A stretch of DNA of 64,000 bases. Source: Auricularia sp. M13. Its lineage: Eukaryota; Basidiomycota; Agaricomycetes; Auriculariales; Auriculariaceae. Shown one piece after another: positions 56,774 through 64,000 of the stretch. The position numbers were made by a program, and so were the translations under genes. The stretch is taken from assembly GCA_037042915.1 (NCBI GenBank), contig CM073193.1:6138001-6202000 (forward strand), given 5' to 3'. The notes beneath the pieces were generated by a model. That model searched no databases, was not told the DNA's origin, and worked only from the letters and a program-made list of their open reading frames with translations. Each line of letters starts with the position of its first letter. Positions within the stretch are counted from its first letter, which is position 1.

Positions 56774-58243
56774 TCAAGCTGGAAGAAGGACGATCGACTT
56801 GAAGTAACCCCATATCTCTTGAGGGTCTCCGACAAGGGTGACGCCCTTGAGTTCGAGGTCAATAAGACGACGGCACGTAGCACCAAGGGTGTAGCCCATG
56901 AAGTTGGCAAGCCATTGCGTCGTGCACGTCTGCCCGTCGCCGACGATGATGACCTTCTTGACGGCAGGACACTCGAGCCATGCGAAGTCAATCCACTCCT
57001 CATCGGCGTCGTATGTGAAGTCACGGACGACTGTTGGATAGAGCATCTCATTGGATATGAAGTGCTGGAGCTCGAGGATGAACACCTCCAAGTTCTTCAT
57101 TGTGGGGAAGATTTCGGCGGCGACGTCGAGCGCGTTGAGGGCGACCGTCAATTCTACAATCCTCTCGGCGACGCCTAGATTGGCGATCCTCTGCGCGATG
57201 ACCTCGAGATCTTTCACGCCGTTCGCGCCAAAGCGGCGCTCGCGCCCCGACTGCTTGTCGACGATGGTAAGGTCGAACGTGGACGGAATTTCTTGGCCCT
57301 GGTACATGCCATAGTGGATTGTAAAGAGCTCGGTGACTCGCAGAGGTCCGACGAAGTCGGCCAAGAGCTGTTCGTAAAAGTGAATTATGTGCGGCGACGT
57401 GCGGAGATAGATGTGCTGTAGCTGGGCGACCGTCGGGTTGCCGAGGTATGTGGAGGCTTCCTCGGCGGTGCAGGAGTTGAGCACAAGATCAAGTCGACGC
57501 ATTCGCGGGCACAGTTGCGTAGCACGCTGGATTTGGGACATATCACTGAGTGAAGACAGCGCGACACGCTCTACAGACTCGATGCCGCCGACCGGTCCAT
57601 CGGGGAAGCCGACATCGCTCAGCATCAGCGATTTTAGAGCGCTTTGGCCACCGAAGACGGTACGCGGGAGGACCCTGCGTGTGAATGCGAAGAGCAAGGG
57701 ATCGCCTTGTAGGCCCAGGCGGAACCATTTGAGCAGCGGGGCTGGCCTGTTCAGAGTTGCGAAGAGGAGCTCCGGAGAGTAGTCGAAGTGCAGCGTGAGG
57801 CACAATGACACGATGCGGTGCATATGTTCGCTGAGCAATGGGAGCAGCGTGCTCACGACCTGGGGTGTAGATTTCAAGAGCATGACCGTCAGATGAATGG
57901 GTTGGTCTGATGCGGTCAACTGCTTGACGAAGAGTGCGCCTCTCGCAGGCGACGGCGCGGCCTCATCCTCCATGAACATAAACTCGATGTACCTGCAGAA
58001 CGTGGGGTGCGCGTGGGCAACGCTCCTCCAGCGCTTGGACAAGTGCGACATCCGAACTATGTAGTTGAGTGGCGGAACATGGTCGAGAATGCGGGCCAGG
58101 ACCTCATTTGGGAGGTCATCCATCGTCGTCACAGGCTTAGAGTCGCGACCTGAGGGTAGAGCCTGATTAATGGGCTGGACGAGAGACAAAGACGGACTCA
58201 CCATTCTTGTCTTTGTTCGAGTTCGGTTGGTCTTGCGAGCCAT
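56774..58243 (-). CDS. F-box protein (489 aa)
   Basis: One uninterrupted frame from the ATG at 58243 (MARKTNRTRTKTRM) to the TAA-side stop at 56774. The F-box lies at about residues 41-85 (MDDLPNEVLARILDHVPPLN and LSKRWRSVAHAHPTFCRYIE). The remaining 400 residues are irregular leucine-rich repeats (LKSLMLSDVGFPDG, MRRLDLVLNSC, LRVTELFTIHYGMY). This is the usual layout of agaricomycete F-box proteins that link SCF ubiquitin ligase to targets. The target is unknown. Its 3' end faces that of Sin1, 262 bases away. Confidence 0.85.
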   Translation of the reverse strand: MARKTNRTRTKTRMVSPSLSLVQPINQALPSGRDSKPVTTMDDLPNEVLARILDHVPPLNYIVRMSHLSKRWRSVAHAHPTFCRYIEFMFMEDEAAPSPARGALFVKQLTASDQPIHLTVMLLKSTPQVVSTLLPLLSEHMHRIVSLCLTLHFDYSPELLFATLNRPAPLLKWFRLGLQGDPLLFAFTRRVLPRTVFGGQSALKSLMLSDVGFPDGPVGGIESVERVALSSLSDMSQIQRATQLCPRMRRLDLVLNSCTAEEASTYLGNPTVAQLQHIYLRTSPHIIHFYEQLLADFVGPLRVTELFTIHYGMYQGQEIPSTFDLTIVDKQSGRERRFGANGVKDLEVIAQRIANLGVAERIVELTVALNALDVAAEIFPTMKNLEVFILELQHFISNEMLYPTVVRDFTYDADEEWIDFAWLECPAVKKVIIVGDGQTCTTQWLANFMGYTLGATCRRLIDLELKGVTLVGDPQEIWGYFKSIVLLPA

Positions 58244-59001
58244 TTAACAGAGGTCAGAAAATCACTTCAAATACGAGAGACATAGGAACTACATACCGTT
58301 GGATTCTTGGTTCATTTTGGAGAAATGAGCGTTCTAGAGGAGGGTGAAGACCTGGTGAAGACCGAGGGTGAGTTTGCTTACATAAACTCCGTCAACGCAA
58401 ACTGGATTGATGGGGGCCTCTTCAAGTTCCAATCAAAAGTCATAAACTTGACGTCCTCTTTGCGTCCTCCAGAGTGGAACTACAACCTTTGAATATGATC
58501 CGCAGGGTGAGCGGGGCCAGTCATCGGAACAGGCAGTCTAAGCTTGGTCACAAAGCCATGGTGTTCGCAGACATCATCCCTACCAAGTTGATTGCAACCT
58601 ATCCTCGCATCTCTTACCCCAGGAACATATCCCGTATGATTGTGTTCAAATGTTCCGAGTCGGGATGCCATTTCCGGAATTCCGCGGAATCATGGTGAAT
58701 GCGGGGAGAATTCAAGCTTTCATACCTGTTTCCGCCTGTACATTTTTTTCAAATACTAAACCTACTACAATGAATCCTCAAGTTGACTCGTGTCGCTCCT
58801 CCTCAGAATGTCAGTCTGGCGGTTGTACTTCCCTTGCCTCTTCGGGCGTGTTTGGCTGTCAGATCCCGGGCATCGCCTCACCAAGTCAACCGGGATTTCT
58901 ACCAACACCGCCACACTATAGAAGAGCGATGCAAACTCCCGCGGGACCGGTGCCAGGGCCGTTGCTCCTCGCTCTTGCACTCGGTACACGCTGCGGCCGC
59001 C
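58244..59001. other. Divergent intergenic region, F-box and calcineurin genes
   Basis: 758 bases between start codons pointing apart. Open frames here (58307-58492, 58474-58698) lack domains and could be untranslated leader exons. No repeats are seen. Confidence 0.4.
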
Positions 59002-61114
59002 ATGCAACCAGCTGGGGATCCTCCTGACCGCCAAGTATCCGTTCGGCCCATCGCCCTTGGGTTCAGCTCCCTCGAAGACCTCCTCAGCAGGGCCGCTTTC
59101 GTCCGCAATTCGGTGAGCACCCAAAGCAATACCATGGCTACAGCAGGAGACCTGATTATCTGTCATAGGTGCCTGCCCCTGCCTCCCAGCGGCCCACGGA
59201 CGAGCAATTCTTTTCGCCCGAGGACCCGACAAAGCCGAACGTCGAATTTCTGCGCCGCCATTTCCTGCGTGAAGGGCGCGTCACTGAAGACCAGGCTCTT
59301 TTCATCCTCGACAAGGCTTCAGAACTGCTCCGCTCCGAGCCCAATGTCCTGGAACTCAACTCGCCCATAAACAGTGAGCATAAACCGTTCATGACCGTCT
59401 ACGCATCGAGTTTGACTGCCCATAGTTTGCGGAGACATACACGGTCAATATGTACGTCACTATCCAGCTCCAGATGATATCGCGGGCTGACCCTGATTGA
59501 TCTAGTACGATCTGAATCGACTTTTCCGTGAGGGTGGCAGCCCTGAGAAGAAATCATATCTTTTCCTAGGCGACTACGTCGACCGTGGATATTTCAGCAT
59601 TGAGGTAGATCCCAACCTGACCTTCTGAATTGCGCTGACCCTGCTGGGCAGTGTGTACTCTATCTTTGGGCGCTTAAGATCTGCTATCCCGAAACTTTCT
59701 TCCTTCTTCGAGGAAACCACGAATGTCGCCATCTGTCGACCTACTTTACGTTCAAGCTAGAATGCCAGCGCAAATATTCGACTCGTATCTACAATGCGTG
59801 CATCGAATCCTTCCGCGCCTTGCCGCTGGCCGCAGTAGTCGACAAGAAATTCTTCTGCGTGCATGGCGGTCTCTCGCCGCTCCTTCCCACACTGGCGGAT
59901 ATTCAAAAGGTGTGCTCCTTCCTATATGGCTTGCTGCCATGGCGTCGTCTAAGCCGTCGCGCTCTAGATAGACCGTTTTTGCGAGCCGCCTCAAGATGGC
60001 GGCATGTGCGACCTGCTGTGGGCGGATCCTCATCCCTTGTTTGGAGACCATTCGCATCAGGAAAGCTTTCAACATAACCATGCTCGCGGCTGCTCGTACT
60101 ACTTCACCCATCGTGCCGTTCGAAACTTTCTTGCGGCGAACGATCTCTTGTGTGTCGTCCGGGCTCATGAGGCTCAGCAAGAAGGGTACGTCTTGTCCCT
60201 CGCAAAAATTTCGTCCGCGTCCTCAGACATCCTGCAGTCTTCGCCTGTATCCAGATACGGAAGGCGGCGTCTTCCCGCTGCTCATATCCGTGTTCTCTGC
60301 GCCGAACTATCTCGACATGCACAGGAACAAGGCCGCGATACTCGCGCTTGAAGACAGCAAGCTCACGTTCCTCCGCTTCCAGGAGACCGAGCACCCGTTC
60401 TGGCTCCCGAATTTCATTGACGCGTTCACGTGGAGCATGCCGTTCCTCGCGTCCAAAGGTGCGGCACCTCACCTTCGTATCAGCGGTCGAAGTAGACATC
60501 AATATTAATAAACCTCTGTTGCTGGCAGTCAACGATATGCTGAGGGTTCTGCTCAGCGACGAAGAGCTGCGCGAGCTCAAACGCATCGACGACGAGCTGC
60601 GCGAGCGCAGTGGGATTATCCGCAAGAAGATCATGGCTGTCGCCCGTTGGGCGCGCATCTATGCGGTCCTCCGGTCAGTACATGGTCGCCTTGTTCCTGA
60701 CATACATGAATACTGAAGCCTGTCGGGCAGTGAGGAGACCGAGCGCGCGTCTGAGTTCAAGACGGTCCTGGGCGCGACTAACTTGCCGTTCGACAAACTC
60801 AGCGTCGCCGTCGAGCACACGAAGGCTGCCATCACATCCTTTGACGATGCGTACGTATATTATCTCAGTAGAACGCGCTGTGCCTGATCACCATCCCTTA
60901 CAGATGCAAATCGGACGTCGAGAACGAGCGGCTGCCTCCTCCGCTGATCGACGACCCCATGGATGTCGACACAGTTCCCGCCATTATCATGCAAGCGTCT
61001 TCAGGGCAACAGGGCGGCATCTTCTGTGTTGGGACGACAGACACCAGTCCTAGCACCAGGCGCCGCAGCGTGGAGACTACGATGAAGCTCATGAAGGAGA
61101 TTTGTGACGAGTAA
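59002..61114 (+). CDS. CNA1: Calcineurin catalytic subunit A
   Basis: ATG at 59002 ([11 protein letters not shown]), TAA at 61112-61114, about ten exons. The N-terminus [16 protein letters not shown] is calcineurin-specific. Metal and catalytic motifs are [11 protein letters not shown]-like (spread over two short exons), [55 protein letters not shown] and [28 protein letters not shown] starts the calcineurin-B-binding helix. The C-terminal region has [20 protein letters not shown], probably the calmodulin-binding segment. [20 protein letters not shown] and [10 protein letters not shown], resembling the autoinhibitory motif, follow. The Ca2+/calmodulin-activated phosphatase acts in stress signalling through Crz1-type factors. 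The upstream start was chosen by splice phase; an earlier ATG is possible. Confidence 0.92.
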
Positions 61115-61349
61115 TAGAGCTGCGAATTTCCTCCGTGTATTTGTATTGTACTGTTCTTAGAGCTCACCGTGTAGGATTTTTGAATGTACTCTTACTTTAA
61201 TGCCTGGCTCGGGAAGTGTGCAAAAGAGTGAAGCTCGGAGTCGGACCGGTGCCGAATGGCCTGCAAGTCAACGCGCAGGTCGGAGCCTGGAATCGCGCGC
61301 ATTTTTGCGCATCAAATTTTCCTTTCATTTTCAATTGGGTGTGGCGACG

Positions 61350-63751
61350 ATGACCAAGTACATCCTCGTCTCTGGCGGTGGTGCGCGAATATCTGCCGGC
61401 GTGTATGCGTGCTGTGCTCACTGGGGCCTGCAGTGGTGAGCGGCATCGGCAAGGGCGTAATTGGTGCGCCGCGCTCGCCACCAGTCTGCACGACGCGCCT
61501 GAGAGCGCGTGCGATTAGCATCGTCCACCGGCCTGCTCCTGCGCATGACTGGCCTCAAGGTCACGGCGATTAAAATCGATCCTTATATGAACATCGACGC
61601 TGGCACGATGAACCCGCTCGAGCACGGTGCGCGGCCTGTACTCGCCATTTTGGCACGCAATTTGGCTCATATTTCTGCGCGTTATAAGGCGAAGTCTACG
61701 TTCTGAACGATGGTGGCGAAGTCGACCTCGACCTGGGCAACTACGAGCGGTACCTGAACGTGACGCTGTCCAAAGACAACAATATTACTACAGGAAAGAT
61801 ATACAGTCAGGTTATCAAAAACGAGGTGAGCAGCAATGCGTGGGCTACGAACATGCTTCGGTACTCATTCTATTCATCAGCGCCGTGGTGACTATTTGGG
61901 CAAGACCGTTCAGGTTCATTTGTCCGCCCGTTGGCAGGCAACCTTGACTGACTCGCGCTCCGCGGCCACAGATTGTACCACATGTGACGAACGCAATCCA
62001 AGATTGGGTCGAGCGTGTCGCCAAACAGCCCGTGGACGAGACAGGCGAAACACCAGATGTGTGCATTATCGAGGTAAGCCTCACGTGTGTTTGCCGTTTC
62101 GTTTAAGCTCACGCTGTTGACCAGCTTGGAGGCACAGTGGGTGACATCGAGAGTGCACCGTTCATCGAGGCCATGCGCCAGTTCCAGTTCCGCGTCGGGC
62201 ACGACAATTTCGCGCAGATACACGTCTCGCTGATCCCCGACATGCACGGCGAGCAGAAGACGAAGCCGACCCAGACAACCGTCGGTGTCTCGCGCGGGCT
62301 CGGCCTGCTCCCTGACATCGTCGCGTGCCGCCTGCTCGGAAATAGCCCGCTTCTGCCCGCGACCAAGCAGAAGATCTCCATGTTCTGCCATGTGTCGGAG
62401 GGCCAGGTCATCGGCGTGCACGACGTCTCGTCGGTGTACCATGTCCCGCTCCTTCTCGAGGCGCAGGGCATTATTCCCTACTTCCAAAAGAGGCTCAACC
62501 TCCACGAGCTCACCATCCCAAAATCCATGCTCGACCGCGGCGATGTGCTCCGTCGCCGCTGGCAAGAACTTACGAAAAAGTGTGTTTTATTTGGGGGTTC
62601 TTGTAATGGGTCTGACATGAGCTGCTTGCAGTCAAGAACGACTCTTCGACGAGGTGACCATTGTCCTGGTGGGCAAATACACGAGCTTGAAGGACTCGTA
62701 CATGTCGGTTATTAAGTCGCTTGAACACTCGGCGTTCCAGTGTAGGCGCAAGCTCAAACTTCAGGTTCGCATTTACGTGCGGGGGCAACTTGCCAGTCCT
62801 GCCTGTTGACGTATTTCTGTAGTTGGTGCCATCGGAGGACCTCGAGCGGGAGACCCTCGAAACCGCCCCGGTCAAGTACCATGATGCCTGGCGTGCTCTT
62901 GTTGGTGCGCAGGGCGTGCTTGTCCCCGGTGGCTTCGGCCAACGCGGCACGGAGGGCATGATCCTCGCCATCAAGTGGGCGCGCGAGCAGAACGTGCCGT
63001 TCTTTGGCATCTGCCTCGGGTTTCAGGTCGCTGTGGTAGAATGGGCGCGACACGTTCTCGGGTACAAAGGTCTGTGGCTTCGTCCTTCACATCCCACTTG
63101 CTGATTTGCTGACTGTGATTCAGATGCTAACTCGACGGAGTTGGACGAGGCTACTACGCATCCCGTCATCGTGTTCATGCCGGAGATAAGCACGACGGAG
63201 AAGGGCGGCACTATGCGTCTTGGACTGCGCCCGACCGTCTTCGAGCCCGACACGGAGAGCTGGTCGAAAGTGCGCCGTCTGTACGGCGGCGCACCCAAGA
63301 TCTGGGAGCGCCATCGCCACCGGTGGGAGGTCAACCCCAAGATGGTCGACGAGCTGGAGAAGAGTGGGTTGAGGTTCATCGGCAAGGACGAGAAGGGCGA
63401 GCGGATGCAGGTCTTCGAGCTGCCCAGTACGTCAGCGGCCTCTCAAGCCGTCAATCATGCGCTCATTGCTGCGTCCCTGGCACAGATCACCCGTACTTTG
63501 TGGGTCTGCAGGCGCACCCCGAGTTCTGCACGCGGCCGCTTGACCCGTCGCCGCCGTTCCTTGGGTTCGTCGCTGCCGCGTGCGGCCCGCAGGTGGTCGA
63601 GGAGCAGGCTGCGTATCAGGCGCAGCACTACCGGCCGCCGCACCCGCAGGGCGCCATGGTGTCTGAAGCGGAGCTTATCGAGTTCTCCAAGAACAAGTAT
63701 TCGACGCAGACGGATGCCGATGTGGAGACTCGCGTGAACGGTACTTCGTAG
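61350..63751 (+). CDS. CTP synthase
   Basis: ATG at 61350 ([20 protein letters not shown] after splicing), TAG at 63751, about nine exons. The synthase domain shows [78 protein letters not shown] and [13 protein letters not shown]. The glutaminase domain has [29 protein letters not shown] (nucleophile Cys) and [20 protein letters not shown] (His and Glu). The enzyme makes CTP from UTP, ATP and glutamine in the cytosol and often forms filaments. All key residues are present and exon junctions keep frame, so it looks functional. Confidence 0.94.
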
Positions 63752-64000
63752 CCGTGCGACGATTAGAGGATTCCGGTTCTGGTCTAGAGACTGAGTGTGC
63801 GATTTCCCGGAGCACATCATCATCATCATACACACTGCAGCGCCTGATATTAATACAAAGCACTGTGCCTGCGTTTTGTCCCGCACGTAAATTATTAACT
63901 TTTGGGAGAGATGTAATTCATCGTTGTTCGAATCACGTACTAGGGAATCTGACTCCGGTTCCGTTCTTGACCCGCTTCAATTCGCTCGCGCGTCCAAGTT
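63752..64000. other. 3' flank of CTP synthase gene
   Basis: About 250 bases to the window edge, probably 3' untranslated region. A CATCATCATCAT run lies at about 63815-63828. No gene is supported. Confidence 0.4.

Overview
The window looks like nuclear DNA of an agaricomycete-type basidiomycete. Genes carry many short introns (about 45-65 bases, GT-AG), coding DNA is GC-rich with C-ending codons, and the gene set is fungal: Sin1/Avo1 of TORC2, calcineurin A, CTP synthase, Argonaute, sphinganine C4-hydroxylase, S1/P1 nuclease, F-box proteins and cytochrome P450. I do not name a species. All family calls come from reading motifs; no database search was run.

Layout. Positions 1-9809 are host genes: a 3' gene fragment, a WW-domain proline/arginine-rich protein, a membrane-anchored SET-domain protein, a small ORF and an S1/P1 nuclease. 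Positions 10161-33401 are one large DNA transposon of the KDZ (Kyakuja/Dileera/Zisupton) class. It is bounded by inverted terminal repeats of about 70 bp, has subterminal AGCGAT-type repeats at both ends, and has a candidate 8-bp target duplication (AGCAGGCC) just outside. It carries an intron-rich KDZ transposase with a CxC2 cysteine cluster, a TET/JBP-type 2-oxoglutarate/Fe(II) dioxygenase, a RING-finger protein, four further cargo genes of unknown function (two cysteine-rich), and two long CpG-rich tandem arrays. Positions 33744-64000 are host genes again: a P450 (possibly damaged), an MFS transporter, Argonaute, Sur2 hydroxylase, a multi-zinc-finger protein, succinate-semialdehyde dehydrogenase, a GMC oxidoreductase, two F-box proteins, Sin1, calcineurin A and CTP synthase.

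How the parts fit. The KDZ transposase should act on the terminal and subterminal repeats, while the TET/JBP enzyme could oxidise 5-methylcytosine on the element or its host. A KDZ-TET/JBP association in basidiomycetes is already described (Iyer and colleagues, 2014). What this window adds is an apparently end-to-end element with its cargo set and arrays. Several element genes change reading frame where no intron is evident, sometimes at homopolymer runs, so the copy may be decaying or the assembly may contain indels. Exon limits were placed by eye from splice signals and frame continuity.
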